Source: Antedon mediterranea (lineage: Eukaryota > Echinodermata > Crinoidea > Comatulida > Antedonidae). From it: a stretch of 60,000 nt of DNA. The notes below the pieces were generated by a model that worked only from the letters and a program-made list of their open reading frames with translations, made no database searches and was not told the origin of the DNA. The stretch covers positions 40,563,804-40,623,803 of the forward strand of contig NC_092671.1 in NCBI RefSeq assembly GCF_964355755.1, in the 5' to 3' direction. The position numbers and the translations under genes were made by a program. Positions 32,050-46,610 of the stretch are shown one piece after another; the first letter of the stretch is position 1; each line of letters begins with the position of its first letter.

Positions 32050-33754
32050 CTTTAGCATATTCTTGGCCCTTCATAAGATATTCTCTTTGTCCCATGTTTG
32101 TATTCTTTTTGATGATATTCAAATTATTTTTGTTTTTATTTGCTGTTCTGAATTGTTTGGTGTCGTAGTACTTACCTAGAGTAATCATACAATCTTGCAG
32201 TTCATCTTCTTTATCAAAAGTTAAAAACATAAATGAATAGATAAATTATTATTTAATGTCGGTAATAATGATAATAAACTAAAAGAGTGTAGCGAGTAAA
32301 ATTGTACGATAGTTTCTGCTCTTTAAATACATCTATAAATGTGCAGTATACAACCTTAAATATTTGTCCTGTTTAGAAAACTAATGTAGAGTACTTGCAT
32401 TTATTTTTCTTGGTATAGTACTCCGTTAAAGTTTAAAACTAATAACAGAAAATAAAACATACATTGATTTTTTGTTTGCTCTGAATTGTTCAAAAAGTAT
32501 TCATTTTGGAAAATGGTTTCCAGTGAAGAATGTAAGTAACATGAAACTAAGACGTGTAAAGTATCAACAACCCAAATGCAGAGTTGAAAGATATAGAAAA
32601 AGTGCAATACCATACCTTATCTCGCTTCTAAATGAATAATCAGTATATATCACCCAGTACAGCTTTGCGATTCTTATTGATGCTTTTAGGTGTTTTTTTT
32701 TTTCTATTTTAATATTTTAAACTAAAGTTTTTGAATGTTCCTGTATTGTATTTCTTGTGTAAATTGCCTCCTTTTTATATTTTTTTATCATTGGTTTTTA
32801 TACTTTTATACAAATTTTAATATTGAACAAATGTAAATATCTTTGTAATTCAGCTAAGGCTGCGATAATGATATTGAAATAAATGAAATGAAATGAAAAA
32901 AAAAATTTCCGGCAATTTTCTGATTCTAAAATGGCCACAGTTCGATCGAAGTATTCGAGGAAAAGGAGCTGTTTTGAAAGGCTTTTTTTTTTAAGATATT
33001 TTTTTCAAAATAAATATATTGCCGAGTGTTCGATATCCTTTCCTAAACTCGGCTTGCTACAATGTTACCCATCTGTCCACATTGAATCAGTCTATTGCAT
33101 TAAGGTTGGTGAGTACCCTGCCAAAATACGCCAGAATTTTGCCAAAATACGAAAATTGAAAATACGAAAATACGAAAATTGAAAATTTCAACTGACAAAT
33201 ATTAATTGAAGAGAAGCTTAACTTCTATTTCTTATGTTCATTTAGGAGGACATCATTCAATAATATGTTGCTGATCATACCATCAATACCCAGGTATTAT
33301 CCTTTTATTTATAACTTCATCTAATTTATAAATTACTAAAATATCGATGCCATTCCATTAATGAAATTTCATTTGATGTATTGTTTTTTTCTCTTCTGAG
33401 ATTTAGCCAGAATCTTCAATATCGTTTTCGTCGAAGAGTCTTATTATGTTTTTCCTTTTTGTTTTGTCTTTTTTTCCCGTTTTAATAGATTTTTAGTATA
33501 TATTTATTTCTTAAATAAGCATGTGTTGTTTTTCATGGTTATAATTTATATTATTTAAGGTTTTTTCAATTATCCATTCTCTATCCTACTAGGTATTTTT
33601 TATCAATTGCTCTTTAAATGCATATTTGATTGATTTTTCAAATGTAGTAATATCTTTGTCAATATTTTTTGCTGATTGTCACCATGAAATTGTTATCGGG
33701 TTTTTCCAGTTATGCATGGCACTATCTATTTCTAAATAGTCATCTGTTTATATA

Positions 33755-36390
33755 TGTATCAGGGTAACAGGTATGCTTATACCCAAATACTTGAATGATT
33801 TATCTGCTGAATCTGACTTGAATCTGAGAAACCTTGTGGGACCCATTAAAGTAAAAGCTGGAATGATAAGTGACCATGCTATAAATAGTCATGAATATTT
33901 AGTGTATAATGTTTCAGTATGGGTCAGTTCATAAATGGACAAGGGATTTTGTTAATTGATTTGCATTTTTAATAGTTTCTTTTTTTGTATAACCGAATTT
34001 AAATTGATAATTACATGTGTATGACTCAAGTTACAATACAAACAGTCTGTAAACTACGAAATAACGTTATGGTAAATGTATATACCATCGGTTAAAAATT
34101 GTAATAGTACCCAACTGGGAATGGATGACACTTACTAGTGCCTAGCCCAAAGTGAAGGTTTTCATCTCCTTCCGACTGGTTACTAGGTAAGCATCTATAT
34201 TTTTATCTCTCTTAATTTTAGAATTGTTTTACTATAGTTAATATAGTTGATTGTTGATTGTTATACTAGACACTACAACGCAATAGTAGCCTATACTGTC
34301 GTTAATGATACGATCGATCGATCACTGATATGTTATCTTAAATAGTAACACTGTTTTTGTTCTATCTCCTTCCGACTGGTTACTAGCTTCAATAAAAGAA
34401 TTTAACTTTTCCAAACCAAGAACTGTCTCTGTGGATGATTTTATTGTGTTTGTGCCAGTGCTGCAGCTCCTGAAAATACTACGCGATAAAGCTACGACGC
34501 TAGTAGTCTGAACCTGTTACATTTGGTGCCGTGACCAGGATTTGCTGTTCAGCCAGGAAGGGATCACTCTCAAGAAAGACTACGATAAGTGCTGATTAGT
34601 CTTTTCTTGAGTTTTAACCAGCCATTTGGAAAGATGTGGATCTTACTCAACCTTACGTCCCTGAAGCTGCAGTACCAGAATCTGCTAATACAATATCCAT
34701 AGAACAATAAGAAACACCATCTATCAACCCTGCTTCTGCCCAGGCATCTGTGGAACCGTCAGAAACTTCTCCTTCAACTGAGCATGATATCACTCCCGTC
34801 GCAGTCGTCATGGATCATACTGATGATGATAACTCCTCAGGAGAAACACGTTCAGAACCAACCTTAAGTCTCCGACGTTCGAAACGTGTAATTAAACCGC
34901 CAGACCGATACGGCTTTATTTCTAAGTGGCTCTGGGGAACCCCTGCACTAACATTCCATGTGGGTTGTTTAGATGTTTGATTGTTTAAACTGTATTAATT
35001 TTGCTTGACACTTAACTTGTTTTTTTATATAATTATGTCTGAGAGAAGACAATTTTACTTGATTTTAATTTTAATCTCAATAGTTTAATTTGTTACCTTT
35101 ATTGTATACTGTATCTTTTGTATGATCATGTTTTTTTAACATACTTGTTTGCCATGTGTATGGCTTGTGTTATGTTGGTACATCACCTTGTGTTGGGTGG
35201 GATTGAACCTTCGAGTAGTAATCGCAGGATTTCGAGAAACTTGTGAAGTGTAAACGGGCACTTCTGTACACCGACTATTGTGGGGATGGCCATCCTTCAA
35301 TAGTTTATCCATTTGGATAAATTTTTATTGGTTGTTTCTAATAATTCTGCATAACTTCTCTCATTGGTTCAATCAGGTACAGGTATGCTGTTGTGATACA
35401 ACAGTTTGGTTTTTTTTATAAATGCCATTTAGTTAAGTTTTTTTATTTTTAGTTTTTTTATGTAATTCCCTATGATGTCATTTTCATTGTATAAATCGTG
35501 ACTAATGTACCAAGGTATTTAGGTTTAGGTTAATGCATTTGTATATCACTGAGATTTAGCAGATAAATGGGGGGGGGGGGGGTGGGGGTGAGTGTAACAG
35601 GGTAACAGGTATGCTTATACCCAAATACTTGAATGATTTATCTGCTGAATCTGACTTGAATCTGAGAAACCTTGTGGGACCCATTAAAGTAAAAGCTGGA
35701 ATGATAAGTGACCATGCTATAAATAGATGAGTCACCTCATCCAAGTGGCGGGGAAAATGGTCATGAATATTTAGTGTATAATGTTTCAGTATGGGTCAGT
35801 TCATAAATGGACAAGGGATTTTGTTAATTGATTTGCATTTTTAATAGTTTCTTTTTTTGTATAACCGAATTTAAATTGATAATTACATGTGTATGACTCA
35901 AGTTACAATACAAACGGTCTGTAAACTACGAAATAACGTTATGGTAAATGTATATACCATCGGTTAAAAATTGTAATAGTACCCAACTGGGAATGGATGA
36001 CACTTACTAGTGCCTAGCCCAAAGTGAAGGTTTTCATCTCCTTCCGACTGGTTACTAGGTAAGCATCTATATTTTTATCTCTCTTAATTTTAGAATTGTT
36101 TTACTATAGTTAATATAGTTGATTGTTGATTGTTATACTAGACACAACGCAATAGTAGCCTATACTGTCGTTAATGATACGATCGATCGATCACTGATAT
36201 GTTATCTTAAATAGTAACACTGTTTTTGTTCTATCTCCTTCCGACTGGTTACTAGCTTCAATAAAAGAATTTAACTTTTCCAAACCAAGAACTGTCTCTG
36301 TGGATGATTTTATTGTGTTTGTGCCAGTGCTGCAGCTCCTGAAAATACTACGCGATAAAGCTACGACGCTAGTAGTACGAACCTGTTACA
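33755..36390 (+). mobile_element. Deletion-derivative LTR retrotransposon (unit 3)
   Basis: 5' LTR 33755-34521 (767 bp, short form as unit 1), polyprotein tail 34750-34980, 3' LTR 35593-36390 (798 bp). Confidence 0.85.
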
Positions 36391-37406
36391 TATATTTGTA
36401 TTTGATACCTATTTTTCCTCATTTTGGTTATGTGACAATATTTGCGCATGTAAATCAAATAATAGTAACTGATCTGGTTCCATTCTTCCGTCAATTTCTT
36501 TGAAGTGCTCATGCTCGCAAACACTTTTAGTTTCCATATTTAGACCACAAGTCGAATTTGTTTTTAACAAAATTTAGCTGATCTCTACAATTGTCAATAT
36601 TTATAATTATAACGATTATCTAGCCCAAGGAATATTAAAGTCGGTCAAGTACAAAGCCTTCTAATCACCAGTATTAATAGCAATATTTGAGTTTTCATTA
36701 AAACAAGATTTATGTTTATTTATAATTGCTCGTAAATTTTTATATAATAGTGAGTTTCAAACTCTAGGATTGTATTTATGAATTAATTTACTGTTAAAAG
36801 GAACTGCAATTGATATACTGTATTTTTTACAAATACTAAAACAATGGAAAGACACCTTACAACAACATAATTTGCTTAACTGAATAAAAATAAAAATTGT
36901 ATTGATACAATATTTATATTCATAATGATATAGTTTAATTATTTATAATGATATAGTTTAATTATTTATAATAATTATAATAATATTATTCTTCATATTA
37001 GCTACCGTATTGTATTTTATATAAAAAATGTAATATCAAATATTATAGTCATTTGAGGATATTTAAAAAATGAAACTTTTCTTGATTTATTCTCCTCAGT
37101 TCATTAATTTGTTTAATTTGTTTTCTTCTCTTTTTAAATTAATTTTTTTTAATAAAGGTGACTCAAAACAGCCGAGGCTGACATGCATGAGCCCTCAACA
37201 CAAATACGAGAAATACAATAACACAAAAATAGAAAAATATAGACGAATAAAAATATGAAAATTTCGAAACCCTCCGAAACAATGCTTATTTTTTTAGTCG
37301 AACTCTTAAAATATTAAATGACGTTGAGTTTCGGATTTCGACGGGTAATGCATTGAGCAAATACGGTGCTTTAGTTGAAAAAACTGTCCATGAAGGTTTC
37401 AAGATA

Positions 37407-37409
<3 letters not shown>

Positions 37410-37454
<45 letters not shown>

Positions 37455-38312
37455 TTAGGTATTTGTATAGCGCCAGAATCAACTAAACCGAAGTAAAAAT
37501 CCAAGGTGCTTATATTGGATGTTTTCTTCTCTTATTCTATTTTAAGGATCAAACTTCATAGTTGAAGGCTACTGCTCCACTAAGGGTACCATTGTGACAT
37601 CGGCAGCCAACGACGGTGCCAATACGTCTGTCCACAACAGTGTGTGTGTATGAATTAACTAGTACACCGGGGTAACCCCCTACTCGTCTCGAAAGATGTA
37701 ATAGGTTCTTTAAAGTGCACATGAGCCAGATGTACACTGGTTTATAGTGCTTATCCGAGAAGACTATGGTAAAAAGATGCGTTTTAAGTTCTTTTTTAAA
37801 AATAGCAATAGAAGTTGATTTAGTAAAATGACGAGGGAGAGAATTCTAATGAGAAGCAGCAGTGAACATGAAAGACCTTTGTCCATAAGGTGTTAATTGG
37901 TGTTAATTCTAGGAACAAGTAGTAGGTTTTGGTCAGCCAAACGAAGACAAGCAAGAGGGGTGTAGGAGGGAAGAAGATCAAGGAGATATTGTAGGTTGTT
38001 TAAGAAGTAGCGTTTTAAATGTTAGTAAAAGGATCTTATATTTTATACGGGAGTCAATAGGTAGCCCATGGCGGATAATAGGAGATATGTGTGAGGATCT
38101 TCTAGTAAGAGTTAGAATACGTGGACAGCAGCAGTGTTCTGGAGACGTTGAAGTCGATTCAATAAAGATTTCGGTAGGGCAAAAAAAAGAGAGTTGCAAT
38201 AATCAAGGCGAGTGACAGAGGCATTTATTAATGTAGAGGCAGTACGCTTTGAAGCAAGCATTGTTACGTAAATGAAAGTTAGTAGTTTTTGTATAAACAT
38301 GACTTATGTTTT
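37410..38312 (-). mobile_element. L2-like LINE 3' part (unit 3)
   Basis: Copy of 20809-21711, cut at the junction module exactly as in units 1 and 2. Confidence 0.7.
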
Positions 38313-40324
38313 GTTGTGAGGTAAATTCCCGATTGATCGTAATCAAAACGGTACTGGGTATGGTCTACTAGATTTTCTGCTCCCAACCAGTACATCCATT
38401 CATAGAAGCCTTAATGAAGTAAGCCTACCTGGTGGTGGCCATAGAACGGTCCCGAGATAACGACTATACTTCGGCTTTAGTCGATAGAAGATTGAATAAA
38501 TTGTTAGATAGAGATAGAGTATACGATGTTATGATTATTATGTGTAGATATGTGATTTGTTCTTTTTATTCCAATGATGTTATGTATTTAATAAATTTGT
38601 TATATCAATTAATTAAATTATCGTAGATTGCATATTATGCGATGAATATTATTTAATAAATTTTTGATATATTATTATTATTATATTAATAAAAAAGATA
38701 TTTGTTAGTATAAATTAAAAAATATAGATATAAGGAAGAAAAGCAAAGAGATTATGGAGCGGCTGTACCAGAATATACAACACTAAGTATTGTAAAGTTA
38801 ATATTATATTAACAATTTAGGCGATCTTGTCAAAGGTCAAGCGCCTTCAGCCTGCCACGTTTCGATATTCAATATTGAACTTGACCTGACGTGGTTCCAC
38901 AATATCTTTATATGAATATGGTAGAGTGGATAGAAACATAAATTAATTTAAATTTAAAAAGTTTACCTTAATAACTGGTTTTGAACTGAATCGGTTGATG
39001 TCTTATCGTTGTATGTATGATTTGGTTTGTTTTAAAATTATGTTCGATAAAGTGCGTATGCGTATAGAATGGAAAGCTTGCGTTACGATGTACGCGTGTA
39101 ATGTTGTTTATATCGTATAATTAACAGATAAAGTATGAAAATATAGAAGGTATATGGTAGAAAACATAAAAAAGTAGTTTAGAATGTAGAAATAGGAAAA
39201 GTTTGTTAGTGCCAAAGTGTAGATTTTGAATGCGAGAAATGACTTGATGGTACAGTCCAACTAGAGTCCTATGTCGGCACCTAGGCCTATATAACGTTGT
39301 GAGGTAAATTCCCGATTGATCGTAATCAAAACGGTACTGGGTATGGTCTACTAGATTTTCTGCTCCCAACCAGTACATCCATTCATAGAAGCCTTAATGA
39401 AGTAAGCCTACCTGGTGGTGGCATGGCCATAGAACGGTCCCGAGATAACGACTTTACTTCGGCTTTAGTCGATAGAAGATTGAATAAAATATTAAATATT
39501 AAAGTGAAGGTTTTCATCTCCTTCTGACTGGTTACTAGCTTCAATAAAAGAATTTAACTTTTCCAAACCAAGAACTGTCTCTGTGGATGATTTTATTGTG
39601 TTTGTGCCAGTGCTGCAGCTCCTGAAAATACTACGCGATAAAGCTACGACGCTAGTAGTACGAACCTGTTACATATATTTGTATTTGATACCTATTTTTC
39701 CTCATTTTGGTTATGTGACAATATTTGCGCATGTAAATCAAATAATAGTAACTGATCTGGTTCCATTCTTCCGTCAATTTCTTTGAAGTGCTCATGCTCG
39801 CAAACACTTTTAGTTTCCATATTTAGACCACAAGTCGAATTTGTTTTTAACAAAATTTAGCTGATCTCTACAATTGTCAATATTTATAATTATAACGATT
39901 ATCTAGCCCAAGGAATATTAAAGTCGGTCAAGTACAAAGCCTTCTAATCACCAGTATTAATAGCAATATTTGAGTTTTCATTAAAACAAGATTTATGTTT
40001 ATTTATAATTGCTCGTAAATTTTTATATAATAGTGAGTTTCAAACTCTAGGATTGTATTTATTTAAATTTAATTTAAAACATAGCTTGCTGTGCGCCTCT
40101 AGTGTGAACCAATAGTCGATATGTACCTTTATGGACTAATTTATTATGTTTCACTGGTTAGATAAGTATACAATTATTTAATTTAATTATACTTCTATTA
40201 ATATTATTACATTTTTGTTATAACATTAAAATTGTTTTAGTAAAGATTAAAAATTAATATAACTTAATGTGTTTGATATCTGTTTTGACATAATAAATAA
40301 TCAGTGGCTGTGATGTTAAGGTAA
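38313..40324 (+). repeat. Junction module J3
   Basis: D1 at 38313, D2 at 39296-39488, LTR fragment 39502-39673. Followed by unit 4. Confidence 0.85.
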
Positions 40325-43300
40325 CTTTAGCATATTCTTGGCCCTTCATAAGATATTCTCTTTGTCCCATGTTTGTATTCTTTTTGATGATATTCAAATT
40401 ATTTTTGTTTTTATTTGCTGTTCTGAATTGTTTGGTGTCGTAGTACTTACCTAGAGTAATCATACAATCTTGCAGTTCATCTTCTTTATCAAAAGTTAAA
40501 AACATAAATGAATAGATAAATTATTATTTAATGTCGGTAATAATGATAATAAACTAAAAGAGTGTAGCGAGTAAAATTGTACGATAGTTTCTGCTCTTTA
40601 AATACATCTATAAATGTGCAGTATACAACCTTAAATATTTGTCCTGTTTAGAAAACTAATGTAGAGTACTTGCATTTATTTTTCTTGGTATAGTACTCCG
40701 TTAAAGTTTAAAACTAATAACAGAAAATAAAACATACATTGATTTTTTGTTTGCTCTGAATTGTTCAAAAAGTATTCATTTTGGAAAATGGTTTCCAGTG
40801 AAGAATGTAAGTAACATGAAACTAAGACGTGTAAAGTATCAACAACCCAAATGCAGAGTTGAAAGATATAGAAAAAGTGCAATACCATACCTTATCTCGC
40901 TTCTAAATGAATAATCAGTATATATCACCCAGTACAGCTTTGCGATTCTTATTGATGCTTTTAGGTGTTTTTTTTTTTCTATTTTAATATTTTAAACTAA
41001 AGTTTTTGAATGTTCCTGTATTGTATTTCTTGTGTAAATTGCCTCCTTTTTATATTTTTTTATCATTGGTTTTTATACTTTTATACAAATTTTAATATTG
41101 AACAAATGTAAATATCTTTGTAATTCAGCTAAGGCTGCGATAATGATATTGAAATAAATGAAATGAAATGAAAAAAAAAATTTCCGGCAATTTTCTGATT
41201 CTAAAATGGCCACAGTTCGATCGAAGTATTCGAGGAAAAGGAGCTGTTTTGAAAGGCTTTTTTTTTTAAGATATTTTTTTCAAAATAAATATATTGCCGA
41301 GTGTTCGATATCCTTTCCTAAACTCGGCTTGCTACAATGTTACCCATCTGTCCACATTGAATCAGTCTATTGCATTAAGGTTGGTGAGTACCCTGCCAAA
41401 ATACGCCAGAATTTTGCCAAAATACGAAAATTGAAAATACGAAAATACGAAAATTGAAAATTTCAACTGACAAATATTAATTGAAGAGAAGCTTAACTTC
41501 TATTTCTTATGTTCATTTAGGAGGACATCATTCAATAATATGTTGCTGATCATACCATCAATACCCAGGTATTATCCTTTTATTTATAACTTCATCTAAT
41601 TTATAAATTACTAAAATATCGATGCCATTCCATTAATGAAATTTCATTTGATGTATTGTTTTTTTCTCTTCTGAGATTTAGCCAGAATCTTCAATATCGT
41701 TTTCGTCGAAGAGTCTTATTATGTTTTTCCTTTTTGTTTTGTCTTTTTTTCCCGTTTTAATAGATTTTTAGTATATATTTATTTCTTAAATAAGCATGTG
41801 TTGTTTTTCATGGTTATAATTTATATTATTTATTGTTTTAAGGTTTTTTCAATTATCCATTCTCTATCCTACTAGGTATTTTTTATCAATTGCTCTTTAA
41901 ATGCATATTTGATTGATTTTTCATATGTAGTAATATCTTTGTCAATATTTTTTGCTGATTGTCACCATGAAATTGTTATCGGGTTTTTCCAGTTATGCAT
42001 GGCACTATCTATTTCTAAATAGTCATCTGTTTATATATGTATCAGGGTAACAGGTATGCTTATACCCAAATACTTGAATGATTTATCTGCTGAATCTGAC
42101 TTGAATCTGAGAAACCTTGTGGGACCCATTAAAGTAAAAGCTGGAATGATAAGTGACCATGCTATAAAGAGATGAGTCACCTCATCCAAGTGGCGAGGAA
42201 AATGGTCATGAATATTTAGTGTATAATGTTTCAGTATGGGTCAGTTCATAAATGGACAAGGGATTTTGTTAATTGATTTGCATTTTTAATAGTTTCTTTT
42301 TTTGTATAACCGAATTTAAATTGATAATTACATGTGTATGACTCAAGTTACAATACAAACAGTCTGTAAACTACGAAATAACGTTATGGTAAATGTATAT
42401 ACCATCGGTTAAAAATTGTAATAGTACCCAACTGGGAATGGATGACACTTACTAGTGCCTAGCCCAAAGTGAAGGTTTTCATCTCCTTCCGACTGGTTAC
42501 TAGGTAAGCATCTATATTTTTATCTCTCTTAATTTTAGAATTGTTTTACTATAGTTAATATAGTTGATTGTTGATTGTTATACTAGACACTACAACGCAA
42601 TAGTAGCCTATACTGTCGTTAATGATACGATCGATCGATCACTGATATGTTATCTTAAATAGTAACACTGTTTTTGTTCTATCTCCTTCCGACTGGTTAC
42701 TAGCTTCAATAAAAGAATTTAACTTTTCCAAACCAAGAACTGTCTCTGTGGATGATTTTATTGTGTTTGTGCCAGTGCTGCAGCTCCTGAAAATACTACG
42801 CGATAAAGCTACGACGCTAGTAGTCTGAACCTGTTACATTTGGTGCCGTGACCAGGATTTGCTGTTCAGCCAGGAAGGGATCACTCTCAAGAAAGACTAC
42901 GATAAGTGCTGATTAGTCTTTTCTTGAGTTTTAACCAGCCATTTGGAAAGATGTGGATCTTACTCAACCTTACGTCCCTGAAGCTGCAGTACCAGAATCT
43001 GCTAATACAATATCCATAGAACAATAAGAAACACCATCTATCAACCCTGCTTCTGCCCAGGCATCTGTGGAACCGTCAGAAACTTCTCCTTCAACTGAGC
43101 ATGATATCACTCCCGTCGCAGTCGTCATGGATCATACTGATGATGATAACTCCTCAGGAGAAACACGTTCAGAACCAACCTTAAGTCTCCGACGTTCGAA
43201 ACGTGTAATTAAACCGCCAGACCGATACGGCTTTATTTCTAAGTGGCTCTGGGGAACCCCTGCACTAACATTCCATGTGGGTTGTTTAGATGTTTGATTG

Positions 43301-45712
43301 TTTAAACTGTATTAATTTTGCTTGACACTTGTTTTTTTATATAATTATGTCTGAGAGAAGACAATTTTACTTGATTTTAATTTTAATCTCAATAGTTTAA
43401 TTTGTTACCTTTATTGTATACTGTATCTTTTGTATGATCATGTTTTTTTAACATACTTGTTTGCCATGTGTATGGCTTGTGTTATGTTGGTACATCACCT
43501 TGTGTTGGGTGGGATTGAACCTTCGAGTAGTAATCGCAGGATTTCGAGAAACTTGTGAAGTGTAAACGGGCACTTCTGTACACCGACTATTGTGGGGATG
43601 GCCATCCTTCAATAGTTTATCAATTTGGATAAATTTTTATTGGTTGTTTCTAATAATTCTGCATAACTTCTCTCATTGGTTCAATCAGGTACAGGTATGC
43701 TGTTGTGATACAACAGTTTGGTTTTTTTTATAAATGCCATTTAGTTAAGTTTTTTTATTTTTAGTTTTTTTATGTAATTCCCTATGATGTCATTTTCATT
43801 GTATAAATCGTGACTAATGTACCAAGGTATTTAGGTTTAGGTTAATGCATTTGTATATCACTGAGATTTAGCAGATAAATGGGGGGGGGGGGGGTGAGTG
43901 TAACAGGGTAACAGGTATGCTTATACCCAAATACTTGAATGATTTATCTGCTGAATCTGACTTGAATCTGAGAAACCTTGTGGGACCCATTAAAGTAAAA
44001 GCTGGAATGATAAGTGACCATGCTATAAATAGATGAGTCACCTCATCCAAGTGGCGGGGAAAATGGTCATGAATATTTAGTGTATAATGTTTCAGTATGG
44101 GTCAGTTCATAAATGGACAAGGGATTTTGTTAATTGATTTGCATTTTTAATAGTTTCTTTTTTTGTATAACCGAATTTAAATTGATAATTACATGTGTAT
44201 GACTCAAGTTACAATACAAACGGTCTGTAAACTACGAAATAACGTTATGGTAAATGTATATACCATCGGTTAAAAATTGTAATAGTACCCAACTGGGAAT
44301 GGATGACACTTACTAGTGCCTAGCCCAAAGTGAAGGTTTTCATCTCCTTCCGACTGGTTACTAGGTAAGCATCTATATTTTTATCTCTCTTAATTTTAGA
44401 ATTGTTTTACTATAGTTAATATAGTTGATTGTTGATTGTTATACTAGACACAACGCAATAGTAGCCTATACTGTCGTTAATGATACGATCGATCGATCAC
44501 TGATATGTTATCTTAAATAGTAACACTGTTTTTGTTCTATCTCCTTCCGACTGGTTACTAGCTTCAATAAAAGAATTTAACTTTTCCAAACCAAGAACTG
44601 TCTCTGTGGATGATTTTATTGTGTTTGTGCCAGTGCTGCAGCTCCTGAAAATACTACGCGATAAAGCTACGACGCTAGTAGTACGAACCTGTTACATATA
44701 TTTGTATTTGATACCTATTTTTCCTCATTTTGGTTATGTGACAATATTTGCGCATGTAAATCAAATAATAGTAACTGATCTGGTTCCATTCTTCCGTCAA
44801 TTTCTTTGAAGTGCTCATGCTCGCAAACACTTTTAGTTTCCATATTTAGACCACAAGTCGAATTTGTTTTTAACAAAATTTAGCTGATCTCTACAATTGT
44901 CAATATTTATAATTATAACGATTATCTAGCCCAAGGAATATTAAAGTCGGTCAAGTACAAAGCCTTCTAATCACCAGTATTAATAGCAATATTTGAGTTT
45001 TCATTAAAACAAGATTTATGTTTATTTATAATTGCTCGTAAATTTTTATATAATAGTGAGTTTCAAACTCTAGGATTGTATTTATGAATTAATTTACTGT
45101 TAAAAGGAACTGCAATTGATATACTGTATTTTTTACAAATACTAAAACAATGGAAAGACACCTTACAACAACATAATTTGCTTAACTGAATAAAAATAAA
45201 AATTGTATTGATACAATATTTATATTCATAATGATATAGTTTAATTATTTATAATGATATAGTTTAATTATTTATAATAATTATAATAATAATATTCTTC
45301 ATATTAGCTACCGTATTGTATTTTATATAAAAAATGTAATATCAAATATTATAGTCATTTGAGGATATTTAAAAAATGAAACTTTTCTTGATTTATTCTC
45401 CTCAGTTCATTAATTTGTTTAATTTGTTTTCTTCTCTTTTTAAATTAATTTTTTTTAATAAAGGTGACTCAAAACAGCCGAGGCTGACATGCATGAGCCC
45501 TCAACACAAATACGAGAAATACAATAACACAAAAATAGAAAAATATAGACGAATAAAAATATGAAAATTTCGAAACCCTCCGAAACAATGCTTATTTTTT
45601 TAGTCGAACTCTTAAAATATTAAATGACGTTGAGTTTCGGATTTCGACGGGTAATGCATTGAGCAAATACGGTGCTTTAGTTGAAAAAACTGTCCATGAA
45701 GGTTTCAAGATA

Positions 45713-45754
<42 letters not shown>

Positions 45755-46610
45755 TTAGGTATTTGTATAGCGCCAGAATCAACTAAACCGAAGTAAAAAT
45801 CCAAGGTGCTTATATTGGATGTTTTCTTCTCTTATTCTATTTTAAGGATCAAACTTCATAGTTGAAGGCTACTGCTCCACTAAGGGTCCCATTGTGACAT
45901 CGGCAGCCAACGACGGTGCCAATACGTCTGTCCACAACAGTGTGTGTGTATGAATTAACTAGTACACCGGGGTAACCCCCTACTCGTCTCGAAAGATGTA
46001 ATAGGTTCTTTAAAGTGCACATGAGCCAGATGTACACTGGTTTATAGTGCTTATCCGAGAAGACTATGGTAAAAAGATGCGTTTTAAGTTCTTTTTTTAA
46101 AATAGCAATAGAAGTTGATTTAGTAAAATGACGAGGGAGAGAATTCTAATGAGAAGCAGCAGTGAACATAAAAGACCTTTGTCCATAAGGTGTTAATTGG
46201 TGTTAATTCTAGGAACAAGTAGTAGGTTTTGGTCAGCCAAACGAAGACAAGCAAGAGGGGTGTAGGAGGGAAGAAGATCAAGGAGATATTGTAGGTTGTT
46301 TAAGAAGTAGCGTTTTAAATGTTAGTAAAAGGATCTTATATTTTATACGGGAGTCAATAGGTAGCCCATGGCGGATAATAGGAGATATGTGTGAGGATCT
46401 TCTAGTAAGAGTTAGAATACGTGGACAGCAGCAGTGTTCTGGAGACGTTGAAGTCGATTCAATAAAGATTTCGGTAGGGCAAAAAAAAGAGAATTGCAAT
46501 AATCAAGGCGAGTGACAGAGGCATTTATTAATGTAGAGGCAGTACGCTTTGAAGCAAGCATTGTTACGTAAATGAAAGTTAGTAGTTTTTGTATAAACAT
46601 GACTTATGTT
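40325..46610 (+). repeat. Array unit 4 (type B, partial; right edge)
   Basis: Matches unit 2 through the 5' LTR. Its second half has private changes: loss of nine bases near 43330, a shorter G tract before the 3' LTR, GGGTCCCATTG for GGGTACCATTG, and others. Homology stops at 46610 where the L2-like RT simply continues, so the junction module is absent. Confidence 0.9.
42038..44696 (+). mobile_element. Deletion-derivative LTR retrotransposon (unit 4)
   Basis: 5' LTR 42038-42838 (801 bp, long form as unit 2), polyprotein tail 43067-43297, 3' LTR 43899-44696 (798 bp). Shorter G tract before the 3' LTR and a nine-base loss near 43330. Confidence 0.85.

Larger units (their letters stand above)
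32050..40324 (+). repeat. Array unit 3 (type A with type-B start, 8,275 bp)
   Basis: The first kilobase carries the substitutions of unit 2 (TTACCTAGA, AAACTAAAG), but the 5' LTR and its flank match unit 1. The copy therefore looks recombinant, with the switch between about 33065 and 33555. Confidence 0.85.
15450..46610 (+). repeat. Tandem array of 8.3-kb composite units (3.75 copies, A-B-A-B)
   Basis: Unit starts (CTTTAGCATATTCTTGGCCC) lie at 15450, 23724, 32050 and 40325, giving units of 8,274, 8,326 and 8,275 bp and a last partial unit of about 6,286 bp. The copies are almost identical. Length polymorphisms in the first half alternate: units 2 and 4 share a 36-bp segment in the 5' LTR and an 8-bp TATTGTTT insertion that units 1 and 3 lack. 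The left edge (start of unit 1) and right edge (second half of unit 4) carry private substitutions. The array is made of transposon debris; no intact gene was found in it. Confidence 0.95.
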
